The translations under genes and the position numbers were made by a program. From Paeniglutamicibacter sulfureus (GTDB taxonomy: Bacteria; Actinomycetota; Actinomycetes; Actinomycetales; Micrococcaceae), in contig NZ_JAULBL010000002.1 of the NCBI RefSeq assembly GCF_030512175.1, positions 618,149 to 682,148 of the forward strand: a stretch of DNA of 64,000 nucleotides, read 5' to 3'. This document shows positions 25,404 through 33,328 of this stretch, one piece after another (the first letter of the stretch is position 1; every line of letters starts with the position of its first letter). The notes beneath the pieces are model-generated. The model did no database searches and was not told the origin of the DNA. It worked only from the letters and a program-made list of their open reading frames with translations.

Positions 25404-26801
25404 GTGGCTTCATCTCGCCCCAGCAGTGACAGTATCCAGGAGCGCAAGGGACTCAAGCGCGTCGTGGTCGCCTCGATGGCCGGAACGGTCGTCGAATGGT
25501 ACGAGTTCTTCCTGTACGCGACGGCGGCAACGCTCGTCTTCAACAAGATCTTCTTCCCCGAGGCAGCCAACGAGCTGGACAACATCATCAAGGCGTTCCT
25601 GACCTACGCCGTGGGCTTCATCGCCCGCCCGATCGGCGGCATCGTCTTTGGCCACTTCGGGGACAAGTACGGCCGCAAGCACCTGCTGCAGGTGGCCATC
25701 ATCCTGGTGGGCGTCACCACCTTCCTGATGGGCTGCCTGCCGACCTTCGACGCCATCGGCTACGCGGCGCCGATCTTGCTGGTGGTCCTGCGTTTCTTCC
25801 AGGGCTTTGCCGTCGGCGGCGAATGGGGCGGTGCGGTGTTGCTGGTCGCCGAGCACGCACCGGACAAGGAACGAGGGTTCTGGGCATCCTGGCCGCAGGC
25901 AGCGGTGCCGGCAGGCAACCTGCTCGCCACCATCGTGCTGCTGGTGCTCTCCTCCACACTGTCCGAGGAGGCCTTCCTGGCCTGGGGCTGGCGGATCGGC
26001 TTCTGGCTCTCGGTGGTCATCGTCGCGGTGGGCTACTACGTGCGCACGCGGATCTCCGACGCCCCGATCTTCCAGGAGGCCAAGGCCGAGCTGGAGCAGA
26101 ACGCCGAGGCCGGCTACGGCGTGGCCGAGGTCTTCCGCCGCTACCCGCGCGGCGTGTTCACCGCCATGGGCCTGCGGCTGGGCGAGAACATCCTCTACTA
26201 CATGGTGGTGACGTTCTCCATCACCTACCTCAAGACCCAGCTGAAGATGGACACCTCCACGATCCTGCTGCTGATGCTGGTGGCACACCTGATCCACTTT
26301 GCGGTCGTTCCGGTGATCGGGCGCTACACCGACAAGCTGGGCCGCCGCCCGGTCTATGCCCTGGGTGCCGCGCTCATGCTGGTCTGGGGATTCGTGGCCT
26401 TCCCGCTGTTCAACACGCAGAACGACTTCGTGATCCTGCTGGTGGTCGTGGCGGGCCTGCTGGTCCACGGCCTGATGTACGCCGGGCAGCCGGCCATCAT
26501 GGCCGAGATGTTCCCGACCCGCATGCGCTACTCCGGGGTTTCCCTGGGTTACCAGGTCACCTCGATCGTGGCCGGCTCGATGGCCCCGATCATCGCCACC
26601 TTCCTGCTGAGCATCTACGGGTCGTGGGTGCCGGTGGCCATCTACATCGGCATAGCGGCGATCATCACCCTGGCCGTCGTGTACTCCATGCGTGAAACCA
26701 ACGGTATTTCCCTGCACGACATCGACGAGGCCGACCGGGCCCGGACGATCGTCATCAACACGGAGGCATCGGAGGCCGCGGCGCGCGACAGCGTGAAGTA
26801 G
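25404..26801 (+). CDS. MHS-family MFS transporter (third of three)
   Basis: This 465-residue 12-helix MHS transporter shows VEWYEFFLYATAATLVFNKIFF, VFGHFGDKYGRKHLL, GFAVGGEWGGAVLLVAEHAP and TDKLGRRPVYALG. It differs from the two earlier MHS proteins by its EWYEFF rather than EYYDFI start, typical of the larger group around shikimate and proline/betaine carriers. The GTG at 25404 sits 6 bases after GGAGG; a TTG at 25398 also lies in frame. It diverges from soxA with a 228-base gap in which I see no clear operator. Import of sarcosine or a related compound is inferred from this pairing. Confidence 0.87.
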   Translation: MASSRPSSDSIQERKGLKRVVVASMAGTVVEWYEFFLYATAATLVFNKIFFPEAANELDNIIKAFLTYAVGFIARPIGGIVFGHFGDKYGRKHLLQVAIILVGVTTFLMGCLPTFDAIGYAAPILLVVLRFFQGFAVGGEWGGAVLLVAEHAPDKERGFWASWPQAAVPAGNLLATIVLLVLSSTLSEEAFLAWGWRIGFWLSVVIVAVGYYVRTRISDAPIFQEAKAELEQNAEAGYGVAEVFRRYPRGVFTAMGLRLGENILYYMVVTFSITYLKTQLKMDTSTILLLMLVAHLIHFAVVPVIGRYTDKLGRRPVYALGAALMLVWGFVAFPLFNTQNDFVILLVVVAGLLVHGLMYAGQPAIMAEMFPTRMRYSGVSLGYQVTSIVAGSMAPIIATFLLSIYGSWVPVAIYIGIAAIITLAVVYSMRETNGISLHDIDEADRARTIVINTEASEAAARDSVK

Positions 26802-26820
26802 TACAGAGACATGAGGCAAC

Positions 26821-26862
26821 AATGCCTGTGGGAAGCGGCGATGGCCGCTTCCCGCAGGCATT
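26821..26862. terminator. Bidirectional terminator between MHS and LysR genes
   Basis: An 18-bp stem (26821-26838 with 26845-26862) with one G-U pair and a 6-base loop lies between the convergent stops at 26801 and 26878. Confidence 0.85.
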
Positions 26863-26877
26863 TGCGCGCCCGGGTCC

Positions 26878-27756
26878 CTACCCGGTGGCATCTCCCATGG
26901 CCGCAACCGCCGCCAGCACCGCCGGGTTGCGCAGCGCCTCTTCGCGCCCGACCACCCAATAAGTGGCGGCATGTGCATAGTCGCCCGGCAACAGACGCAC
27001 CAGATCGGCCTCGAGGTCGGCCAAGAAGTCCGGCAGGATGCCGATCCCGGCCGAGGCCTTGGTCGCCGCAATATGGGAGAACACGCTGGTGGAGGTGATG
27101 CCCCGGGGCATCGGCGGCAGTGATTCGGTCGCACTGTCCAGCTCGTCAATGGTCAGCGCGGATTCCACATAGTAGTTCAGGCGGTGCGAGACGAGATCGG
27201 CAAGCCCCTGCGGTTCCCCGTGGTCGGCAAGGTACTCGCGGGAGGCATAGAGCCCCAGGTGGTAGGTGAGCAGCTCGGTCGCCACAGCCTTGTGCACGTG
27301 GGGCTTGCCCACCACCACTTCCAGGTCGACGCCCGAACGGGTTTGCCTGGCCCTCTGGGTTGCGCTCATCAGCTCGACTGCAAGCCGCGGGTGCTTGCGT
27401 TGCAGGGCGGCCATGGCCGGGGTCGCAAAATGCGCGGCGAAGGCGTCCGGCACCCCGATGCGAACCGTTCCGGCGAGTTCGCCGGTGGCACGGGTCTCGG
27501 TGAGGCCCGTCAGCGCCCGCTCGATGTCCTCGGCGACCCCCAGGGCACGACGTCCCAGGTCAGTGACCTCCCAACCGGAGGGTGTGCGCGTGAGCACGCG
27601 GCCGCCCACAGCCTTTTCGAGGGCGGCAATGCGGCGCGACACCGTCGAGTGGTTGACACCCAGCACGTCGGCCGCCGCGGTGTAGCGCCCGAGTCGGGCC
27701 ACCGAGAGAAAGGTGATCAAGGATTCCAGATGGTGGTGGTCAAGGGTACGTTCCAT
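26878..27756 (-). CDS. LysR-family regulator of mmsBA
   Basis: The 292-residue protein has a LysR winged helix (LESLITFLSVARLGRYTAA, NHSTVSRRIAALEKAVGGRVLTRTPSGWEVT) and an effector domain. It diverges from mmsB. Its ATG at 27756 lies next to the palindrome that begins at 27758, so the protein probably represses or tunes its own gene. No ribosome site is visible, and the transcript may be leaderless. An upstream in-frame start at 27804 would run through the operator. Confidence 0.85.
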   Translation of the reverse strand: MERTLDHHHLESLITFLSVARLGRYTAAADVLGVNHSTVSRRIAALEKAVGGRVLTRTPSGWEVTDLGRRALGVAEDIERALTGLTETRATGELAGTVRIGVPDAFAAHFATPAMAALQRKHPRLAVELMSATQRARQTRSGVDLEVVVGKPHVHKAVATELLTYHLGLYASREYLADHGEPQGLADLVSHRLNYYVESALTIDELDSATESLPPMPRGITSTSVFSHIAATKASAGIGILPDFLADLEADLVRLLPGDYAHAATYWVVGREEALRNPAVLAAVAAMGDATG

Positions 27757-27757
27757 G

Positions 27758-27816
27758 CACTCATTGTGCGTTGACGCACATGAGTGGTGCAAACCTGGGC
27801 CCATCTTGTGCGTTGA
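27758..27816. promoter_or_regulatory. Repeated LysR-type element between divergent LysR and mmsB genes
   Basis: TTGTGCGTTGA occurs at 27764-27774 and again at 27806-27816, 42 bases apart (about four helical turns). The first copy sits inside an inverted repeat, TGTGCG-TTGA-CGCACA (27765-27780), extended by outer arms CACTCAT and ATGAGTG. This fits a strong recognition site plus a second activation site. Confidence 0.65.
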
Positions 27817-27841
27817 ACGTCAAGAAGTGGACACATAGTGT
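27813..27841 (+). promoter_or_regulatory. Probable mmsB promoter
   Basis: A -35 TTGAAC (27813-27818) and a -10 TAGTGT (27836-27841) are 17 bases apart. The -35 overlaps the second LysR-type repeat, as expected for activation. Confidence 0.45.
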
Positions 27842-27888
27842 GGTGGCTATCACGGCCCGATCGGGCGGACCACGGCGCAGGAGGAATC

Positions 27889-28809
27889 ATGGCAGTTTAC
27901 GGCTGGATCGGACTAGGAAACATGGGCGGGCCAATGACCGCAAATCTCGTTGCGGCCGGGCACCAGGTCAAGGGATACGACCTCAACCCGGAGGCCTGCA
28001 TCGCCGCCAAGGAACATGGCGTCGAAATCGTTGGCTCCATTGCCGAGGCGGTCCAGGGATCCGATGCGGTCTTCACCATGCTCCCCAAGGGCGAGCACGT
28101 CCGCAGCGTGTACGAGGGCAATGACGGAATCTGGGCCCACGCCACCGCGCAGACGCTGCTGCTGGACAGCTCGACGGTAGACATCGAGACCTCGCGCTTT
28201 TGCCACGAAGGCTCGCTCGAGCGTGGCCTGAAATTCGTCGACGCACCTGTCTCCGGGGGAATCTCGGGGGCCGCCGCCGCAACCCTGGCCTTCATGATCG
28301 GGGGAATCCCGGAGCACACGGCCGAAGCGGTGGAGCACATCAAGCCGCTGGCGGGCAAGACCATCGTGGCCGGCGGGGCCACGACCGGCATCGCCGCCAA
28401 GATCTGCAACAACATGATGCTCTTCATCGACCTGATGGCCTCGGCCGAGGGTTCCCAGCTGGCCGAGAAGCTGGGGCTGGATCCCAAGGTCTTCTGGGAG
28501 ATCGCCTCGGTCTCTTCGGGACGCTCGTGGGCGCAGCAGACCTGGTACCCGGTGCCGGGCGTCATCGACACCTCGGCTGCAAACAACAACTTCGATGCAA
28601 CGTTCCGGGTGGACCTGGCCCGCAAGGATGTCGGGCTGGCCCTGGACGCCGGCGAGATGACGGGAGTCAAGCTCCCCGCGGCGACCCTGGCACGCGAGCA
28701 CTTCGACGCACTGATCGCCGAAGGCCTGGGAGACAAGGACTGCTCCCTGATCGTCAAGAACGTTTCACCGGACGGCACCGTAGCCGGCTACACCCAGGAG
28801 AAGAACTGA
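27889..28809 (+). CDS. mmsB: 3-hydroxyisobutyrate dehydrogenase
   Basis: The 306-residue protein is a beta-hydroxyacid dehydrogenase. WIGLGNMGGPMTANLVAAGH is the NAD-binding start, FVDAPVSGGISGA is the substrate-binding motif, and Lys in TTGIAAKICNNMM is the catalytic lysine. It oxidises 3-hydroxyisobutyrate to methylmalonate semialdehyde in valine breakdown. GGAGGAATC precedes the ATG at 27889. The following mmsA starts two bases after its stop, so the two are coupled. Confidence 0.92.
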   Translation: MAVYGWIGLGNMGGPMTANLVAAGHQVKGYDLNPEACIAAKEHGVEIVGSIAEAVQGSDAVFTMLPKGEHVRSVYEGNDGIWAHATAQTLLLDSSTVDIETSRFCHEGSLERGLKFVDAPVSGGISGAAAATLAFMIGGIPEHTAEAVEHIKPLAGKTIVAGGATTGIAAKICNNMMLFIDLMASAEGSQLAEKLGLDPKVFWEIASVSSGRSWAQQTWYPVPGVIDTSAANNNFDATFRVDLARKDVGLALDAGEMTGVKLPAATLAREHFDALIAEGLGDKDCSLIVKNVSPDGTVAGYTQEKN

Positions 28810-28811
28810 CC

Positions 28812-30320
28812 ATGTCGCAAACCCTTGAACACCTGTCCGTGTCCACCATCGGCCACCACATCGGCGGCACGTCCATCACCGACTCCGAACGCTTCAGCCC
28901 GGTCTACAACCCGGCCACCGGCGAACAAACCGGCCAGGTAGCACTGGCCAGCGCACAGACCGTGCGCGAGGCAACCACCACCGCGGCTGCGGCACAGCGC
29001 GGTTGGCGCCGCCTGGGACTGGCCAAGCGCAGCCAGATCCTCTTCAAGGTCCGCCAGCTCATCGATGAACGCCGCGCCGAGCTCGGCGCGATTATCACCG
29101 CTGAACACGGCAAGGTCCTCTCCGACGCGGACGGGGAGATCGTCCGCGGCCTGGAAAACGTGGACTTCTGCACCGGGCTGATGCACCACCTCAAGGGCGA
29201 ATACGCCGAACAGGTCGCCACCGGCGTCGATGTCCACCAGACCCGGCAGCCGCTGGGCGTGGTCGCCTGCATCACCCCCTTCAACTTCCCCGCCATGGTT
29301 CCGCTATGGATGATCACCACCGCCATCGCCGCCGGCAACGCGGTGATCCTCAAGCCCAGCGAGCGCAACCCCTCGGCCGCGAACTGGATCGCCGAGATCT
29401 TCGAGGAGGCGGGCCTGCCGGCCGGGATCCTGAACGTCGTTCACGGTGACAAGGTGGCAGTCGACGAGATCCTCGCCAACCCCGCGATCACCGGGGTTTC
29501 CTTCGTCGGTTCCACGCCGATCGCCAAGTACGTGTATTCCACCGCGGCGGCAAACGGCAAGCGCGTCCAGGCGCTGGGAGGCGCCAAGAACCACATGGTC
29601 GTGATGCCAGATGCGGACCTGGATGCCGCCGCGGATGCCGCGATCTCCGGTGCCTACGGCTCGGCCGGGGAACGCTGCATGGCCGTCTCGGTCGTCGTGG
29701 CCGTCGGCTCCATCGCCGATGAACTCGTTGCCAAGATCTCCGAGCGCATCCCCGGGCTCAAGGTCGGCGACGGGACGCACCCGGACTCGGAGATGGGCCC
29801 GCTGATCACCGCCGCCGCACGGGACCGGGTGGCAGGATTCATCGCCTCGGCCCAGGAAGAAGGTGCCGAGGTATTGGTCGACGGCCGAAACCAGCACTTC
29901 GATTCCAACGGCTACTTCATCGGGGTCTCGCTCGTTGACCACGTGAAGCCCGGGATGCGGGTCTATGACGAGGAGATCTTCGGCCCCGTCCTGGCCGTGG
30001 TGCGCGTGGAGGATTACGCGCAGGCCGTTGAGTTGATCAACTCGAACCGCTTCGCCAACGGCACGGCGGTCTTCACCCGCGACGGCAAGACCGCCCGCGA
30101 GTATGAGTTCGACATTGAGGTCGGGATGGTGGGCATCAACGTGCCGATCCCGGTGCCCATCGGCGCCTTCAGCTTCGGCGGGTGGAAGGACTCGCTCTTC
30201 GGCGACACCCACATGTACGGGCCGGAGTCCTTCAACTTCTACACCCGGCGCAAGGTCGTCACCAGCCGCTGGCCCGACCCGAGCGAATCCCAAATCGAAT
30301 TGGGATTCCCCACGCACTGA
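28812..30320 (+). CDS. mmsA: Methylmalonate-semialdehyde dehydrogenase (CoA-acylating)
   Basis: This 502-residue aldehyde dehydrogenase has GVVACITPFNFPAMVPLWM, the NAD-binding GVSFVGSTPIAKYVY and the catalytic cysteine in GSAGERCMAVS. The last motif and the ending NFYTRRKVVTSRWP are typical of MmsA, which converts methylmalonate semialdehyde with CoA and NAD+ into propionyl-CoA and CO2. It lies in the mmsBA operon after the LysR-controlled promoter. Confidence 0.93.
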   Translation: MSQTLEHLSVSTIGHHIGGTSITDSERFSPVYNPATGEQTGQVALASAQTVREATTTAAAAQRGWRRLGLAKRSQILFKVRQLIDERRAELGAIITAEHGKVLSDADGEIVRGLENVDFCTGLMHHLKGEYAEQVATGVDVHQTRQPLGVVACITPFNFPAMVPLWMITTAIAAGNAVILKPSERNPSAANWIAEIFEEAGLPAGILNVVHGDKVAVDEILANPAITGVSFVGSTPIAKYVYSTAAANGKRVQALGGAKNHMVVMPDADLDAAADAAISGAYGSAGERCMAVSVVVAVGSIADELVAKISERIPGLKVGDGTHPDSEMGPLITAAARDRVAGFIASAQEEGAEVLVDGRNQHFDSNGYFIGVSLVDHVKPGMRVYDEEIFGPVLAVVRVEDYAQAVELINSNRFANGTAVFTRDGKTAREYEFDIEVGMVGINVPIPVPIGAFSFGGWKDSLFGDTHMYGPESFNFYTRRKVVTSRWPDPSESQIELGFPTH

Positions 30321-30331
30321 CCGAGTTTCCG

Positions 30332-30381
30332 CGCCAGGCTGGGTCGGGAACCCCCACGGGGGCGCTCGACCCAACCTGGCG
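30332..30381. terminator. Nested hairpin after mmsA
   Basis: A 15-bp outer stem with one G-U pair (30332-30346 with 30367-30381) encloses an inner stem of CCCCC/GGGGG (30351-30362). It separates mmsBA from the quinone oxidoreductase gene. There is no T run. Confidence 0.65.
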
Positions 30382-30439
30382 TGGGGACCATCGAACACAG
30401 CCATAGATTTCGATTTAACCCAGGACAGGATAACGCGAC

Positions 30440-31441
30440 ATGCCCGAGTCCATGAACGCCGTGGTGGTTTCCGAACACGGAGGCCCGGAAACCTTTGAAT
30501 TTCGGCAAGCCGAGCGGCCGTCGCCAGCGGCGGGCCAGGTCCTGGTGCGGTTGTCCGTCGCCGGGGTGAACTACCTCGACGTCGCCCAACGCAAGGGGGC
30601 AACACCGCTGCGGGCCCCGTTCCTTGCAGGGGTCGAGGGCGTGGGAGTCATCAAGGCACTGGGCGAGGAGGTCACCGGGCTTGCGCCCGGACAGCGCGTG
30701 GGGTGGCTTGCCGGAGGCCAGGGGAGCTTCTCCGAGTTCGCGGTGGTCGATGCCTCCAAGGTGGCGTCGATCCCCGACAGCATTGACGACGCCACAGCCG
30801 TGGCAGCGTTGATGCAGGGCATCACTGCCCACTACCTGGTGCATGACACCTACGCCGTCGGCCCGGGCGACACCGTGCTCATCCATGCGGCCGCCGGGGG
30901 AGTGGGCCAATGGCTGACACAAATCGCAAAGCTGAAGGGTGCACGGGTCATCGGGACGGTTTCCACCAAGGCCAAGCAGGACGTGGCGCTGGCCAACGGG
31001 GCGAATGAGGCCATCGGCTACGAAGGGTTTGCCGACAAGGTCCGCGAGCTCACCGGAGGGGAAGGCGCATCGGTCGTTTACGACGGGGTTGGGAAGGCGA
31101 CCTTCGACGAAAGCCTGCGGGCCCTGCGGATACGCGGCGTGCTGGTCGCGATCGGCGGCGCCAGCGGACCGATTCCAACCCTGGACGTGAACTCGCTGGC
31201 CGGGCTTGGTTCCCTGTACGTCACGCGGCCGACCGTGGTCCACCACGTGCGCACGGCGGAGGAAATTGCCGGTCGCGCCTCGGACATCTTCGACTGGATC
31301 GCTTCGGGGGCCATCAAGGTTCCCCAGGTGACGCAGTACGGCATCGCCGATGTCGTCGAGGCGTTCAGGGCGCTGGAATCCCGCGGCACCACGGGCAAGG
31401 TGGTCCTGAAGCACTCGGCGGACAGCCGCCACATGGAGTAA
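30440..31441 (+). CDS. Zinc-free quinone oxidoreductase (MDR superfamily)
   Basis: The 333-residue protein is a medium-chain dehydrogenase of the Qor type. It has AGVNYLDVAQRKG, the NADPH-binding GDTVLIHAAAGGVGQWLTQIAK, and no cysteine ligands for structural zinc. Family members reduce quinones or enones with NADPH. It follows mmsA on the same strand, but the nested hairpin between them suggests partly separate expression. The actual substrate is unknown. Confidence 0.85.
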   Translation: MPESMNAVVVSEHGGPETFEFRQAERPSPAAGQVLVRLSVAGVNYLDVAQRKGATPLRAPFLAGVEGVGVIKALGEEVTGLAPGQRVGWLAGGQGSFSEFAVVDASKVASIPDSIDDATAVAALMQGITAHYLVHDTYAVGPGDTVLIHAAAGGVGQWLTQIAKLKGARVIGTVSTKAKQDVALANGANEAIGYEGFADKVRELTGGEGASVVYDGVGKATFDESLRALRIRGVLVAIGGASGPIPTLDVNSLAGLGSLYVTRPTVVHHVRTAEEIAGRASDIFDWIASGAIKVPQVTQYGIADVVEAFRALESRGTTGKVVLKHSADSRHME

Positions 31442-31522
31442 CTGTCGTGGCCGGGCGGATGGGTCCGAATCCCGCCGACTCCCGGGGAAATCAATCCTGT
31501 CCGGCGGCGTCGTACGCGGGAT

Positions 31523-31551
31523 CTTAACGCGCGGTTCACCTCACCGTGGCC
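31523..31551 (+). promoter_or_regulatory. Possible phosphate-response (PhoP) box
   Basis: Three heptamers, CTTAACG, GTTCACC and CGTGGCC, start at 31523, 31534 and 31545, a pitch of 11 bases. GTTCACC with 11-base spacing is the pattern of actinobacterial Pho boxes, and glycerophosphodiesterase genes are known Pho targets. Only the middle heptamer matches well. Confidence 0.3.
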
Positions 31552-31614
31552 GCAGCGTTGTTCGGGGCGGGCAGCGTGGTGGGTGTCCGTCCCCGACATC
31601 GAAGGATCCCCATC

Positions 31615-32823
31615 ATGAGGCTTCGCACCATCACCCTTGGAACACTCACCGCATGCCTGGCCGCAGGGCTGGCAGTCCCGGCCGTTGCCGCGCCCGTCGT
31701 ACCGCAGGAGAACGAGGCGCCGATCCTGATCGGCCACCGCGGAGCCGCCGGCGTCGCACCGGAGAACACCCTGGCCGCAGTCAAGGCCGGCAGCCAGTCG
31801 GGTGCCGACTTCGTCGAGATCGACGTCCAGCTGTCCAGCGACGGCGTCCCGTTCATCTTCCACGACAACACCCCCGCACGCACCACCAACGTCGCCGAAG
31901 TGTTCCCGGAGCGCGTCAACGACCCGATCACCTCCTTCAGCTGGAACGAGCTGCAGCAGCTCGATGCTGGATCCTACTTCTCGGCCGACTTCGCCGGCGA
32001 AAAGATCCCGCACTTCGATGCCGTGGCCGACGTGCTCACCGGCGAGACCGGCGTGTTCATCGAGATCAAGTCCCCGTCCCAGTCCCCGGGCGTCGAGCAG
32101 GTCGTTGCCGATGCCCTGGCCAACGATGCCGAGTGGAGCGAGCTGGAAAAGGCCGGCAAGATCGAGGTCCTGGGCTTCGACGCCGCCTCGAACAAGGCTT
32201 TCGCGGAGCTGGCCCCGGAGGTCCCGCTGCAGCAGTTGACCGGCACCGTCCCCGGCGACGCGGTCCTGGCCGACTACGCAACCTACGCCGATTCCTTCGG
32301 CACCAGCTACCGCACCCTCGACGCAGCAGGCGCAGCTCGGGTCAAGGAAGCAGGCCTGGGCCTCGGCGTTTACACCGTCAATTCCACCGAGGCCGCGGAT
32401 GCCTCCCTGGAACTTGGCGTCGAGCGCATCACCGGCGACTTCCCGCAGCAGGTCAACCGGCACCTCAATGGCCAGAAGGTCTTCCCATCGAACAACGGAG
32501 TTGTCATCTCAAACGCGATCAACGACGTGCCGGGCAACGACCTTCAGCCGGAAACCGGCGAACACGTCATCCTGACCAATAACGGCAACCGCACGATCGA
32601 CGTCGGCGGCTACGTGCTGCGCGATGCAGCCAACAACATCCTGCGCATCGGCAAGGGTTTCAAGTTGACGCCGGGCGCGGAACTGCGCGTGTACTCCGGG
32701 CCCGGTACCAACACCGCCGAGACGTTCTACCTGGGCGGCGAGACCGCAGTCCTGAACAACGGCGGCGACTCACTCGGTCTCTGGACCGCCAAGGGCCAGC
32801 TGGCCGATACCTTCGCCAACTAG
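31615..32823 (+). CDS. Secreted glycerophosphodiester phosphodiesterase with C-terminal lamin-tail-like domain
   Basis: The 402-residue protein has a Sec signal peptide (MRLRTITLG to about residue 26, ending AVAA). The GDPD domain follows with ILIGHRGAAGVAPENT, the metal/catalytic FVEIDVQLSSDG and FHDN, and FIEIKSP. It cleaves glycerophosphodiesters to glycerol-3-phosphate and an alcohol outside the cell. From about residue 290 a second domain (NAINDVPGNDL, EHVILTNNGNRTIDVGGYVLRDAANN) resembles a lamin-tail beta-sandwich. The ATG at 31615 starts the signal peptide directly. It stands alone between terminators. Confidence 0.88.
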   Translation: MRLRTITLGTLTACLAAGLAVPAVAAPVVPQENEAPILIGHRGAAGVAPENTLAAVKAGSQSGADFVEIDVQLSSDGVPFIFHDNTPARTTNVAEVFPERVNDPITSFSWNELQQLDAGSYFSADFAGEKIPHFDAVADVLTGETGVFIEIKSPSQSPGVEQVVADALANDAEWSELEKAGKIEVLGFDAASNKAFAELAPEVPLQQLTGTVPGDAVLADYATYADSFGTSYRTLDAAGAARVKEAGLGLGVYTVNSTEAADASLELGVERITGDFPQQVNRHLNGQKVFPSNNGVVISNAINDVPGNDLQPETGEHVILTNNGNRTIDVGGYVLRDAANNILRIGKGFKLTPGAELRVYSGPGTNTAETFYLGGETAVLNNGGDSLGLWTAKGQLADTFAN

Positions 32824-32854
32824 CTCCGGCAGCAGCAACTGCCGTACCAAGACG

Positions 32855-32898
32855 GCCGGGCCCACCCCAATCGCTCTAGGGGTGGGCCCGGCTTTCTT
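32855..32898. terminator. Terminator between convergent GDPD and VOC genes
   Basis: A perfect 14-bp stem (32855-32868 with 32879-32892), 10-base loop and TTTCTT tail (32893-32898) follow the GDPD stop. Confidence 0.9.
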
Positions 32899-32906
32899 GT
32901 GTCTGC

Positions 32907-33299
32907 CTACAATGTGCGCACATCGCGCCGAATCGGATGGTCTTCGGGAACCTGCACCAGCACGATCCGGGTGCCGTCCGGGTCCTGGATCCATCCCTCG
33001 ATCAGTCCCCACGGCTCGGTCTGCGCCTCCCGAGCGATCCCGACGCCGAGGCCCGCGAGTCGCTCCAGCTCCGCCTGGACGTCCCGTACCTGCAGCCACA
33101 GCACCAGGGACGAGTCGCTGCCGACCTCGCGGGTGCCCGCAACCTCGAGCAGGCCGTTGCCCAGGAAGAACAGCAGCCCGCGGTGCCCGGCGGGCCCGAA
33201 CTCGCGGGACACAGCCAGGCCCAGCACGTCGCGGTAGAACGCTTGGGTCTCGGGCAGGTTCACGGGCCGCAGCAGCACCCGGCTTGAGAGGATCTCCAT
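32907..33299 (-). CDS. VOC family (glyoxalase/bleomycin-resistance fold) protein
   Basis: The 130-residue protein has the paired beta-alpha-beta-beta-beta layout of the vicinal oxygen chelate fold, with FYRDVLGLAVSREFG in the first half and WIQDPDGTRIVLVQVP in the second. No enzymatic role can be read. The ATG at 33299 is preferred to a TTG at 33308. It follows dsdA by 29 bases on the same strand and is probably co-transcribed. Confidence 0.8.
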   Translation of the reverse strand: MEILSSRVLLRPVNLPETQAFYRDVLGLAVSREFGPAGHRGLLFFLGNGLLEVAGTREVGSDSSLVLWLQVRDVQAELERLAGLGVGIAREAQTEPWGLIEGWIQDPDGTRIVLVQVPEDHPIRRDVRTL

Positions 33300-33328
33300 G
33301 GATCCCAATCTACCGGCGGCAGGGGTCC

